DNA of 23,982 nucleotides from Lachnospiraceae bacterium (GTDB lineage Bacteria > Bacillota > Clostridia > Lachnospirales > Lachnospiraceae). Location: positions 1-23,982 of the forward strand of contig JAHYZZ010000020.1 of assembly GCA_019424135.1 (NCBI GenBank), given 5' to 3'. Positions 6,854-13,861 of this stretch are shown here, piece after piece. Numbering within the stretch: the stretch's first letter is position 1; every line of letters begins with the position of its first letter. Both the position numbers and the translations under genes were made by a program. Under the pieces are notes generated by a model. That model did not search any database and had not been told where the DNA came from. It worked only from the letters and a program-made list of their open reading frames with translations.

Positions 6854-7303
6854 ATGAAGTGCCCATATTGTAACCATCCGGATACCAGAGTGATAGATTC
6901 CAGACCTGCTGATGACGGCAGTTCGATCCGTAGACGCCGTTCCTGTGATGTGTGCGGCAAACGGTTTACAACGTATGAGAAAGTAGAGACAATTCCGCTG
7001 ATTGTGATCAAAAAAGACAGTACAAGGGAGCAGTATCATCGCGATAAGATTGAGAATGGCGTGCTGCGGGCATGTTATAAACGTCCGGTGCCGGCAGAAA
7101 AGATTCAGGCGGCGGTAGACCGGATTGAAACAAAGATCTTCAGTATGGAGGCAAAAGAAATTCCAAGCAGCCAGATCGGTGAAATCGTAATGGAAGAATT
7201 AAAAGGGCTTGATGAGGTTGCCTATGTAAGATTTGCATCGGTATATAGAGAGTTTAAAGATGTAAATACCTTTATGGATGAGTTGAAAAAGATTTTGAAA
7301 TAA
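6854..7303 (+). CDS. nrdR: Transcriptional repressor NrdR
   Basis: NrdR represses ribonucleotide reductase genes when its ATP-cone senses dATP/ATP. The 149-residue length is typical. The N-terminal zinc ribbon uses Cys3, Cys6, Cys31 and Cys34 (CPYC...CDVC) and includes an RRRR stretch for DNA contact. The ATP-cone follows from about residue 49 (VIKKDSTREQYHRDKI). The family-specific segment YVRFASVYREFKDV stands near the end. The ribosome binding site GAAAGG is rather far (13 bases) from the ATG, but the zinc ribbon fixes the start. truA follows 29 bases later, so the two are likely cotranscribed. Confidence 0.96.
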   Translation: MKCPYCNHPDTRVIDSRPADDGSSIRRRRSCDVCGKRFTTYEKVETIPLIVIKKDSTREQYHRDKIENGVLRACYKRPVPAEKIQAAVDRIETKIFSMEAKEIPSSQIGEIVMEELKGLDEVAYVRFASVYREFKDVNTFMDELKKILK

Positions 7304-7332
7304 ACAATCGAAGATCGGGTGAGATATAGAAG

Positions 7333-8067
7333 ATGAGAACATACAAATTAACCATTTCATATGATGGCAGCAGATATCAGGGGTGGCAGCGTCAGGCAAC
7401 GACTGACAATACCATCCAGTTTGTGTTGGAGTGGAGCATTGGGAAGCTGGTGGGATACCGGGTGCATGTGGATGGTGCCGGCAGGACCGATGCTGGTGTT
7501 CATGCCAGAGGTCAGGTGGCCAGTGTGAAACTGTCTAAGCTCTATGATACCAAGGAACTGAAGGATTCGTTAAATCGGTATCTCCCGGAAGATATCCGCA
7601 TTGTAAAAGCGGAGTTGGTGAAGAATGGTTTTCATGCCAGAAAGAGCGCCAAAGGGAAAAAATATGAATACTATATTGACTGCCGGGAAAAGCCAGATGT
7701 TTTTTCAAGAAGACATTGTTATCATTATCCTCAGAAACTGGACATTGAAGCAATGAGAAATGCGGCGGAGTATCTGATCGGACCGAAGAATTTTACCAGT
7801 TTTACAGATGATAAGGACTGTAAGGATCCTGTCCGTCGGGTAACCAATATTAAGATCGTCCGGAATGGAGAAAAGGTAAGGATCACCTATTATGGGACAG
7901 GTTTTTTGTATCATATGGTACGGATTATGACAGGAACACTACTAGAGGTAGGAGCTGGAAAGCGTGACGGCTCCATGTTGCCAGTGGTGATTGCAGCAGA
8001 GGACAGAAGTCTTGCAGGTTTCCTCGCACCGGCCAGGGGATTGTTCCTGCGCAAGGTTTATTACTAG
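7333..8067 (+). CDS. truA: tRNA pseudouridine synthase A
   Basis: TruA converts uridines 38-40 in the anticodon arm of many tRNAs to pseudouridine. The 244-residue protein has the catalytic segment GRTDAGVHARGQ with Asp53 as nucleophile, preceded by YDGSRYQGWQRQ, and the later motifs KKYEYYI and GTGFLYHMVRIMTGTL. The ribosome binding site is weak (GGTGAG), suggesting modest translation or coupling with nrdR 29 bases upstream. The exonuclease gene follows after 48 bases. The assignment is firm. Confidence 0.96.
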   Translation: MRTYKLTISYDGSRYQGWQRQATTDNTIQFVLEWSIGKLVGYRVHVDGAGRTDAGVHARGQVASVKLSKLYDTKELKDSLNRYLPEDIRIVKAELVKNGFHARKSAKGKKYEYYIDCREKPDVFSRRHCYHYPQKLDIEAMRNAAEYLIGPKNFTSFTDDKDCKDPVRRVTNIKIVRNGEKVRITYYGTGFLYHMVRIMTGTLLEVGAGKRDGSMLPVVIAAEDRSLAGFLAPARGLFLRKVYY

Positions 8068-8115
8068 AAAAATAGATAGCATACGATATAAATGCAGATT
8101 GACGGAGGAGGATAA

Positions 8116-8877
8116 ATGAAGTTTGTCTCATGGAATGTGAATGGAATCCGGGCTTGTGTTCAGAAGGGATTTTTGGATGTGTTTAAAAAGTTAGATGCAG
8201 ATATTTTCTGTATTCAGGAATCTAAAATGCAGGAAGGTCAGTTGGCATTGGAGACGCCCGGGTATTATCAGTACTGGAACTATGCCCAGAGAAAAGGGTA
8301 TTCCGGAACTGCTGTTTTTACCAAAAAGGAACCGGTCAGTGTATCTTATGGGATGGGAATCGAAGAACATGACAAAGAAGGGCGTGTGATCACACTGGAA
8401 TACGAGGACTTTTATTTTATTACTGTTTATACGCCCAATTCTCAGAATGAGCTGGCAAGACTTCCTTATCGAATGGAGTGGGAGGATGCTTTTTTAACAT
8501 ATCTGAAGAAGCTGGAAGAGAAAAAGCCGGTGGTATTCTGTGGAGATTTGAATGTGGCACATAAGGAGATAGATCTGAAAAATCCAAAGACGAACCGGAA
8601 GAATGCCGGTTTTACTGATGAAGAGAGAGCAAAGTTTACCCAGCTTCTGGAGGCCGGGTTTGTTGATACGTTCCGGTACTTTTATCCTGATGCAGAAGGA
8701 ATCTATTCCTGGTGGTCTTATCGGTTCCGGGCTAGAGAGAAGAATGCAGGATGGCGTATTGACTATTTCTGTGTGTCCAAATGTCTGGAAGACAGGCTGG
8801 TGGATGCAAAGATTTTGACGGATATTATGGGATCTGACCACTGCCCTGTTATGTTGGAAATGAAAGAGGAGGCTTAG
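8116..8877 (+). CDS. xth: Exodeoxyribonuclease III (AP endonuclease)
   Basis: A 253-residue ExoIII/ExoA-type repair nuclease of the EEP superfamily, cutting DNA at abasic sites and trimming blocked 3' ends. The motifs appear in order: WNVNGIRA (6-13), QESKM with metal-ligand Glu35, GDLNVAHKEIDLKNPK, GWRIDYF, and the catalytic SDHCPV near residue 242. GGAGGAGG lies just before the ATG at 8116. It is codirectional with truA and may share its transcript. Its stop codon sits in the loop of the following hairpin terminator. The gene is called xth or exoA in different genomes. Confidence 0.95.
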   Translation: MKFVSWNVNGIRACVQKGFLDVFKKLDADIFCIQESKMQEGQLALETPGYYQYWNYAQRKGYSGTAVFTKKEPVSVSYGMGIEEHDKEGRVITLEYEDFYFITVYTPNSQNELARLPYRMEWEDAFLTYLKKLEEKKPVVFCGDLNVAHKEIDLKNPKTNRKNAGFTDEERAKFTQLLEAGFVDTFRYFYPDAEGIYSWWSYRFRAREKNAGWRIDYFCVSKCLEDRLVDAKILTDIMGSDHCPVMLEMKEEA

Positions 8878-8893
8878 GATAGCCTCCTTTTCT
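8867..8893. terminator. Terminator overlapping the end of the exonuclease gene
   Basis: AGGAGGCT (8867-8874) pairs with AGCCTCCT (8881-8888) around a 6-base loop that contains the TAG stop, then TT-TCT. It separates two convergent genes. The T tract is short, so efficiency is uncertain. Confidence 0.65.
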
Positions 8894-8904
8894 GCTACAT
8901 ATTT

Positions 8905-9639
8905 TTACAGATATCCTCCGTCCATTCGGATGACCTGTCCGGTCAGATAAAGGGGAGATACGGCCACCTGGTAGATGAGCTGAGCCGCTTCTTCGGCAGT
9001 GCCAAACCTTCCCATGGGAATGTCATATTCCAGGCTTTTGCGTTCTTCCTCGGTGAACTGGGCATTCATACTGGTGTCGATGACGCCAAGAGAGACGGCA
9101 TTGACCGGAATGTGACTGGGAGCAAGTTCCTTTGCCAGCGCTTTTGTCAGTCCGTCCACACCGGCCTTTGAAGCGGAGTAGGCAGCTTCACAGGAGGCGC
9201 CAGCCGTTCCCCACATGGAGGAAACATTGATGATGCGGCCGGACTGACGGGAAACCATAGAAGGCAGAGCTTCGCGGCAACAGTAGAAGACGGAAGAAAG
9301 GTTGGTGCGGATGACATGGTCCCATTCTTCATCTGTCATGTCCATCAGAAGTCCAATATGGGAGATGCCTGCATTATTGATCAGTATGTCTGGTCCTGGA
9401 CAGTGCCGGGATATTTCACCAAAAACTTCTTTCACCGATGCAGGATCGCCCACGTCGCCGGGAACAATGTGGCAGTCGGCATGCCAGCGCTCACGGATCA
9501 GGTCTCTGGTTTCTGCCAGGTCGTTAAGGGACGTTTTGCAGTTCAGGAAGATACGGTAACCATGGGAGGCAAACAAGAGGGCAGTGCTTTTGCCGATGCC
9601 TCGGGAAGCTCCGGTAATCAGTACGGTTTGATTTGACAT
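8905..9639 (-). CDS. SDR-family reductase, FabG-like (possible EF-P 5-aminopentanone reductase)
   Basis: A 244-residue short-chain dehydrogenase/reductase. TGASRGIG (9-16) binds NAD(P)H, NNAG is at 88-91, and Asn113, Ser141, Tyr154 and Lys158 (YSASK) make the active site. It is monocistronic, away from any fatty-acid cluster, so a role as the fatty-acid FabG is less likely. The GVIDTSMNAQFTEEE segment and stand-alone setting recall the YmfI group, which finishes the 5-aminopentanol modification of elongation factor P in Firmicutes; that is inference. AGGAG precedes ATG 9639. A TATAAT (minus strand, 9706-9711) could be its -10, but no good -35 accompanies it. Confidence 0.8.
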   Translation of the reverse strand: MSNQTVLITGASRGIGKSTALLFASHGYRIFLNCKTSLNDLAETRDLIRERWHADCHIVPGDVGDPASVKEVFGEISRHCPGPDILINNAGISHIGLLMDMTDEEWDHVIRTNLSSVFYCCREALPSMVSRQSGRIINVSSMWGTAGASCEAAYSASKAGVDGLTKALAKELAPSHIPVNAVSLGVIDTSMNAQFTEEERKSLEYDIPMGRFGTAEEAAQLIYQVAVSPLYLTGQVIRMDGGYL

Positions 9640-9722
9640 AATAAGACTCCTGTTCTTTTTAAATATATATCATGAGGTGGTGTCATTATGTACACCGATG
9701 CTAAGATTATACTCCGGATTCA

Positions 9723-9751
9723 TTGCGAAGAAAAGGTTCAAGTGTTATGAT
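9723..9751 (+). promoter_or_regulatory. Promoter of the HD hydrolase / DUF1848 pair
   Basis: TTGCGA (9723-9728) and TATGAT (9746-9751) are separated by 17 bases. The expected transcription start near 9758 lies downstream of two in-frame ATGs (9723 region and 9747-9750), which supports initiation of translation at 9774. Confidence 0.65.
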
Positions 9752-9773
9752 TTACAATAGAAAGAGGTGCAGT

Positions 9774-10310
9774 ATGATCGATAAAGCGATTGAATTTGCG
9801 ACAAAGGCTCATGAAGGCCAGTTCCGCAAAGGGACAAGCAGGCCTTATATCGTCCATCCCATTGAGGTGGGAAATATCGTAGCAACGATGACGACGGACG
9901 AGGAAGTAATCAGTGCGGCGATCCTGCATGATACGATCGAGGATTGTGAGGGGATTTCCCAGAGGGTTCTTGCCCAGACCTTTTCCGAACGGGTGGCCTT
10001 AATGGTGGCCCAGGAAAGTGAAGATAAGTCCAGAACCTGGATGGAGAGGAAAACTGCCACGATCGAGCACCTTCGTACGGCCCCCCGGGAGGTGCAGATG
10101 ATCGGCCTTGCGGATAAGCTTTCAAATATGCGGGATATTGACAGAGACTATCCGACTGCGGGCGAGGAATTGTGGAACCGATTCCGGATGAAGGATAAGG
10201 ATACCATCGGATGGTACTATAAAGGCGTTAGGGATGCGCTGGAAGGAAGGTTTCGCGGGATTATGGCATTTGAAGAATACTGCAGACTGATCCAGAAAAA
10301 TTTCGGGTAG
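9774..10310 (+). CDS. Stand-alone HD-domain (p)ppGpp-hydrolase-like protein
   Basis: A 178-residue protein with only the hydrolase half of RelA/SpoT, like the Mesh1/small alarmone hydrolase group. His28 (YIVHP), His52-Asp53 with Glu56-Asp57 (HDTIED) and Asp114 (LADKLSNM) match in order and spacing the metal-site residues of that group, and the length is nearly the same as Mesh1. By family it would remove pyrophosphate from (p)ppGpp or act on another nucleotide such as NADPH. GAGG at 9764-9767 points to ATG 9774; the frame is open from 9723, but those starts overlap the promoter. The DUF1848 gene follows by 16 bases. Confidence 0.85.
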   Translation: MIDKAIEFATKAHEGQFRKGTSRPYIVHPIEVGNIVATMTTDEEVISAAILHDTIEDCEGISQRVLAQTFSERVALMVAQESEDKSRTWMERKTATIEHLRTAPREVQMIGLADKLSNMRDIDRDYPTAGEELWNRFRMKDKDTIGWYYKGVRDALEGRFRGIMAFEEYCRLIQKNFG

Positions 10311-10326
10311 AGGAAAAAAGGCAAAC

Positions 10327-11262
10327 ATGATTATCAGTGCGAGTAGGAGGACAGATATTCCGGCATGGTATCCGGAATGGTTTATGAATCGTCTAAGAGA
10401 GGGAGAAGTACTGGTGCCCAATCCTTATAATCGCAAAAAAGTAAATCGTATTGTTCTGTCTCCGGATACGGTGGACTGCATCGTGTTCTGGAGCAAGAAT
10501 CCGGAACCGATGCGTCCTTTTCTGCGGGAAATCGATGAGATGGGGTACCGATATTATTTTCAGATGACAATTACGGATTATGGACAGGAGTTGGAGCCGA
10601 AGGCTCCGGGGACAGCAGAGGCCATGGCTACCTTTCTTTTGATGAGCGAAGAACTGGGAAAGGAGCGCATGGACTGGAGGTTCGATCCGATTATCCTGAC
10701 GGAAAAATATTCGAAAGATTATCATCTAGAAAAGTTTGAAATGATGTGTGAGTGGCTGCATGCGGCGACGACAAGATGTATCATCAGTTTTGTAGACGCG
10801 TACCGGGGCAGCCCATACCGGGAGCTGGAACAAGAAGAGATAGAAGACCTGGCCAAAGGCCTTGGTAAAATCGCAGGCAGATATCACCTGCCTTTATATA
10901 GCTGTGCAGAAAAACTGAATCTGAAACAGTATGGAATCCTACATGGCGCTTGCATTGATAAAGAAAAAATCCATGGGATCGCAGGGTACAAGCTGGATAT
11001 AAAAAAGGACTCTGGACAAAGAAAGGAGTGCCGCTGTGTGGAGAGCATAGATATCGGCGGGTATGACACCTGTATTGGAGGATGCAGATATTGCTATGCC
11101 GTACACAGCGAAGAAAGTGCAAAAAAGAAATATCAGCAGCATGATCCACAGGAACCGCTTCTGGTTGGAAAACTTCGCGGTGATGAAGAGATCATCGATA
11201 AAGAAATGCACTCTCTGAGAGATAACCAGATTTCGCTATTCGACTTGCCAGATTTTACATAG
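10327..11262 (+). CDS. DUF1848 family protein, putative Fe-S protein
   Basis: A 311-residue protein that I recognise as DUF1848, a family without an established function. It starts with the family hallmark SASRRTDIPAWYPEW and continues with VFWSKNP near residues 57-63. The C-terminal third contains Cys235 and Cys237 (CRC), then Cys249, Cys253 and Cys256 in CIGGCRYCYA. That CX3CX2C spacing is the one used by radical-SAM enzymes to hold a 4Fe-4S cluster, but here it is near the C terminus rather than the N terminus. The gene follows the alarmone-hydrolase-like gene by 16 bases, in the same direction, so it is probably in its operon. No clear terminator follows. Confidence 0.85.
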   Translation: MIISASRRTDIPAWYPEWFMNRLREGEVLVPNPYNRKKVNRIVLSPDTVDCIVFWSKNPEPMRPFLREIDEMGYRYYFQMTITDYGQELEPKAPGTAEAMATFLLMSEELGKERMDWRFDPIILTEKYSKDYHLEKFEMMCEWLHAATTRCIISFVDAYRGSPYRELEQEEIEDLAKGLGKIAGRYHLPLYSCAEKLNLKQYGILHGACIDKEKIHGIAGYKLDIKKDSGQRKECRCVESIDIGGYDTCIGGCRYCYAVHSEESAKKKYQQHDPQEPLLVGKLRGDEEIIDKEMHSLRDNQISLFDLPDFT

Positions 11263-11310
11263 TCCGAAAAAGTTTTCCATATGTTGCGGTCGCTTTTTTG
11301 AATAAAAGAA

Positions 11311-11655
11311 TTAGGAACAGTATTTTGTCATATCGTCTTCTACATTCTGGATCTGTAGATTTAAACAGGATTCCTCCTCGGAAGATAATGATTCCAGGAG
11401 TGAATCCATATCATCGTGAATCTTTGTTGGATCATAGGGAACTTCCAGTGCAAAATCACTGTAGGCGCGGATTTTTTGAAAATAAATGTTGGTATCCGGC
11501 TCTTCTTTCCCTTTTCTGCACATCTGATACATCATTACACAATCTGTGGCGGCCGTATCTGTGCATGGTTTACAGATCCATTTCCCAAGATAATAGTGAA
11601 TTCCGTTAATTTCGTAAATGAATCCAGGCATTTTCAATAATTTTTCCAGCAGCAT
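11311..11655 (-). CDS. Hypothetical Cys-rich small protein
   Basis: I do not recognise this 114-residue protein. It is supported as a gene by AGGAGG (minus strand, about 11665-11670) nine bases before ATG 11655 and by an uninterrupted frame filling the space between its neighbours. Cys28, Cys31, Cys39 and Cys46 form a CX2C-X7-C-X6-C set that could bind zinc or an Fe-S cluster. The segment KMPGFIYEINGIHYYLGKW is aromatic-rich, and the C-terminal half is acidic (SLLESLSSEEESC). No membrane segment or signal peptide is seen. It is monocistronic, convergent with the DUF1848 gene and divergent from the prepilin peptidase gene. Confidence 0.65.
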   Translation of the reverse strand: MLLEKLLKMPGFIYEINGIHYYLGKWICKPCTDTAATDCVMMYQMCRKGKEEPDTNIYFQKIRAYSDFALEVPYDPTKIHDDMDSLLESLSSEEESCLNLQIQNVEDDMTKYCS

Positions 11656-11748
11656 ATAGAAGTACCTCCTTTGAATTTAAGAACATAATATCTGCTTTTA
11701 TGGTAGCAAAATAGTTGAAGAAAAGCAAGAATTGCGGAAAGGGAAACC

Positions 11749-12192
11749 ATGAAATTGATTCTGGAATTTATGATAACTGTTATTTTACTGACTATTGCTT
11801 GGCATGATAAAAAAACACGCAGGATTCCAGATTTTATACTTGCCATTCTTGGGGTTATGGGGATGATGTTTAGGTGTGTGACAGGAACGAGCAATTGGGA
11901 AAGTTATATCATAGGGGTTTTTGGTGTCAGCATTTTGCTTATGGTTGTTAGTTTTATGAAACCTGGAAGTTTTGGAGGAGGAGATGTGAAACTAATGGCC
12001 GTATCAGGATTGATCCTAGGCTGGGAAAGAAATTTGTATGCCCTATTTTGGGGGATGACAGCTGCAAGTGTTTATTGCATGTGTATGATGACTGCCAGGA
12101 GGATCGGCTGGAGGAGTAAAATAGCGTTGGGGCCGTTTTTGTGTGCAGGCATTATATGGGAGTTTTTAAGCTATGAAACAGGAATCTGGTGA
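11749..12192 (+). CDS. A24-family prepilin peptidase domain protein (orphan)
   Basis: A 147-residue integral membrane aspartic protease of the type IV prepilin/preflagellin peptidase family. Asp20 in AWHDKKTRRIPD and Asp79 in GGGDVKL are the two catalytic aspartates (the second is the GxGD motif). About five membrane helices are predicted from hydrophobic stretches. It has only the peptidase part, without the N-terminal methyltransferase domain of PilD, like the CpaA/TadV group. By family it would clip leader peptides of pilin-like substrates at the membrane. No pilin, ATPase or secretion gene lies nearby. Its end overlaps the convergent gene by 22 bases. Confidence 0.85.
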   Translation: MKLILEFMITVILLTIAWHDKKTRRIPDFILAILGVMGMMFRCVTGTSNWESYIIGVFGVSILLMVVSFMKPGSFGGGDVKLMAVSGLILGWERNLYALFWGMTAASVYCMCMMTARRIGWRSKIALGPFLCAGIIWEFLSYETGIW

Positions 12193-12806
12193 TTTTTCTG
12201 ATACCACAGCCAGTGAAAGAGAGCGGAGCCAAGGATGGTGGTAAGGATGTAGATCAAGATGCTTGCCGTATTGCCGGTAAATTGTGCGATAGTTCGGAAA
12301 ACTTTCTGGGACATGGGATAATAAGGGCTGATATAAAACATGTTGATCGTGCCAAGAGAGTGAAAAAGTACGTTAAAGCAGGTGGCCAAACAACAGCAGC
12401 ACAAATAGAAAAGTGTGGTTCTTATCCAACCTTTTTTGGAGTAATCGGCTATTTTGCCCAGTCCAGCTGTGAGGCCGAGGACGATCAGCAGAATATGCCA
12501 TGCAAAGGAGTGGATAGTAAGCGGAAAAAAAGGATAGTGCATTCCGCTGGTGTCAAAAAATGCGAAGATTCCTCCCAGAAGACCATAATCCATGAGAAAT
12601 GTAAAGATCGTGTTTTGGTATTTTTGTGAGTGAATCCAGGGAACGATCAGACATAAGTACATGGGGATGCTGCAGAGCTGGAAAGGGAAATACCACCAAT
12701 TGTAGGAACCATGTCCGATATAAAAAGTCAGGCACCATTGCTTCCATATTTCGCTTCCAAACAATACCAGACCACAGCAAAAAAAGAAATATTTATATTT
12801 ATTCAT
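12171..12806 (-). CDS. YwaF/TMEM164-like integral membrane protein
   Basis: A 211-residue membrane protein with about six hydrophobic helices, recalling the YwaF (TP0381) family of polytopic proteins whose function is unknown. Features include an aromatic YNWWYFPFQLCSIPMYLCL segment near residue 35, a HSFAWHILLI stretch and a CCCC run near residue 136. AGGTGA (minus strand) stands before ATG 12806. The last 22 bases overlap the end of the prepilin peptidase gene on the other strand, and no terminator is seen between them. The family name is a reading by eye; polytopic membrane protein is certain. Confidence 0.7.
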   Translation of the reverse strand: MNKYKYFFFCCGLVLFGSEIWKQWCLTFYIGHGSYNWWYFPFQLCSIPMYLCLIVPWIHSQKYQNTIFTFLMDYGLLGGIFAFFDTSGMHYPFFPLTIHSFAWHILLIVLGLTAGLGKIADYSKKGWIRTTLFYLCCCCLATCFNVLFHSLGTINMFYISPYYPMSQKVFRTIAQFTGNTASILIYILTTILGSALFHWLWYQKNHQIPVS

Positions 12807-12874
12807 ATTATTTCACCTGTTTATCATATAAAGTGGCTTGAAACACAATTATTATACACCATGACAGATAAATA

Positions 12875-12883
12875 TGCTATAAT
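12875..12883 (+). promoter_or_regulatory. Extended -10 promoter of the EamA-dtd operon
   Basis: TGC followed by a perfect TATAAT (12878-12883) makes an extended -10 element. No good -35 lies 17 bases upstream, as is common for this class. Transcription would begin about 12888-12891. Confidence 0.6.
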
Positions 12884-12945
12884 ACTCATGCTGTCCGCAG
12901 GATGAGCCTTTTGGCCGTCCCAAAGGACGACTGAGGAGAAAGGAT
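12884..12945 (+). promoter_or_regulatory. Structured leader RNA of the EamA gene (riboswitch candidate)
   Basis: The 60-base leader can fold into two hairpins. One is 12885-12906 (CTCAT-G-CTG, loop TCCG, CAG-G-ATGAG), and the other is 12916-12929 (CGTCC, loop CAAA, GGACG). The first also works in a shorter form if transcription starts at 12888-12890. CCTTTT at 12907-12912 lies between them and can pair with the Shine-Dalgarno region at 12938-12943, so an alternative fold could hide the ribosome binding site. Guanidine-type riboswitches (for example the mepA/guanidine-IV class in Clostridia) often precede EamA or other efflux genes. I could not confirm the consensus, so the class is only a suggestion. 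Confidence 0.45.
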
Positions 12946-12955
12946 TACCAATCGT

Positions 12956-13861
12956 ATGAGGACAAAGAATGCTTTGATGCTGATTTTGACATCATTTATC
13001 TGGGGAACGGCTTTTGTGGCACAGAGTATGGGGATGGATTATCTTGGGCCGCTGACATTTAATGGGGTGAGGAGCCTCATCGGCGGGCTGGCGCTTCTAC
13101 CTTGTATCTTGATTTTGAAACGATGGAATGAAAATACTGCAAAAAGCAACGAAGAACACGACAAAAAGGAATTGATTTCTGGCGGAATCGCCTGCGGACT
13201 GCTGTTGTTTGCAGCAAGCAGTCTGCAGCAGATGGGGATTCAGTATACCACTGCCGGGAAGGCAGGGTTTATTACTGCATTTTATATCGTGATTGTACCA
13301 GTGTTAGGAATATTTTTGAAAAAGAAGACTGGTTGGAAGGTGTGGGCGGCAGTAGCACTTGCAATTGTTGGACTGTATTTTCTATGTATGACAGAAAGTT
13401 TTCAAGTCGGAAAGGGCGATATTCTGATTTTTATCTGTGCTTTGATCTTTTCTATACATATTTTAGTGATTGACTTTTTTTCACCCAGGGTTGACGGTGT
13501 GAAAATGTCTTGTATCCAGTTTTTCGTCTGTGGAATGGTGTCACTGCCGTTTATGTTTCTTTTGGAAACGCCGACCATTAAGGGAATGGCTGAGGGGTGG
13601 TTTCCCCTTTTTTATGCCGGGGTATTTTCATGTGGAGTTGCCTACACGCTGCAGATCATCGGACAAAAAAATGTAAATCCGGCGATCGCATCTTTGCTGC
13701 TAAGTCTGGAGTCTTGTTTTTCTGTGCTTGCAGGATGGGTCATACTGGGGGAGCAGTTGTCCATGCGAGAAACAGCAGGGTGTGTATTGATGTTTTTGGC
13801 GATCGTTCTGGCCCAGCTTCCGGACAATATACAAAGAGAGAAAGGAGAAAGAGTCAAATGA
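12956..13861 (+). CDS. EamA-family (DMT superfamily) transporter
   Basis: A 301-residue permease with about ten membrane helices in two EamA repeats. The first begins with LILTSFIWGTAFVAQSMGMDYLGP and the second near residue 157 (ILIFICALIFSIHILVID). Members export or import small metabolites; the substrate cannot be read from the sequence. AGGAGAAAGG (12934-12943) is the ribosome binding site, set unusually far from the ATG (12 bases from its last G). The stop codon overlaps the dtd start as ATGA, so the two are translationally coupled. The structured leader suggests ligand-controlled expression, which would fit an efflux role. Confidence 0.9.
   Translation: MRTKNALMLILTSFIWGTAFVAQSMGMDYLGPLTFNGVRSLIGGLALLPCILILKRWNENTAKSNEEHDKKELISGGIACGLLLFAASSLQQMGIQYTTAGKAGFITAFYIVIVPVLGIFLKKKTGWKVWAAVALAIVGLYFLCMTESFQVGKGDILIFICALIFSIHILVIDFFSPRVDGVKMSCIQFFVCGMVSLPFMFLLETPTIKGMAEGWFPLFYAGVFSCGVAYTLQIIGQKNVNPAIASLLLSLESCFSVLAGWVILGEQLSMRETAGCVLMFLAIVLAQLPDNIQREKGERVK

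Noticed and set aside
11263..11310. Possible terminator after the DUF1848 gene
   Set aside because: There is a T run (CGCTTTTTTG) but only a 3-bp stem before it, too weak to call.
11298..11640. Plus-strand frames opposite the small Cys-rich gene
   Set aside because: They lack ribosome binding sites and coding character; the minus-strand frame has AGGAGG and a plausible protein.
12189..12629. 146-codon plus-strand frame opposite the YwaF-like gene
   Set aside because: Its translation is charged low-quality sequence without a family pattern, while the minus strand gives a coherent membrane protein with a ribosome binding site.
13597..13857. Upstream in-frame extension of dtd by 87 codons
   Set aside because: It overlaps the EamA gene in another frame; the conserved DTD N terminus and a ribosome binding site are at 13858.
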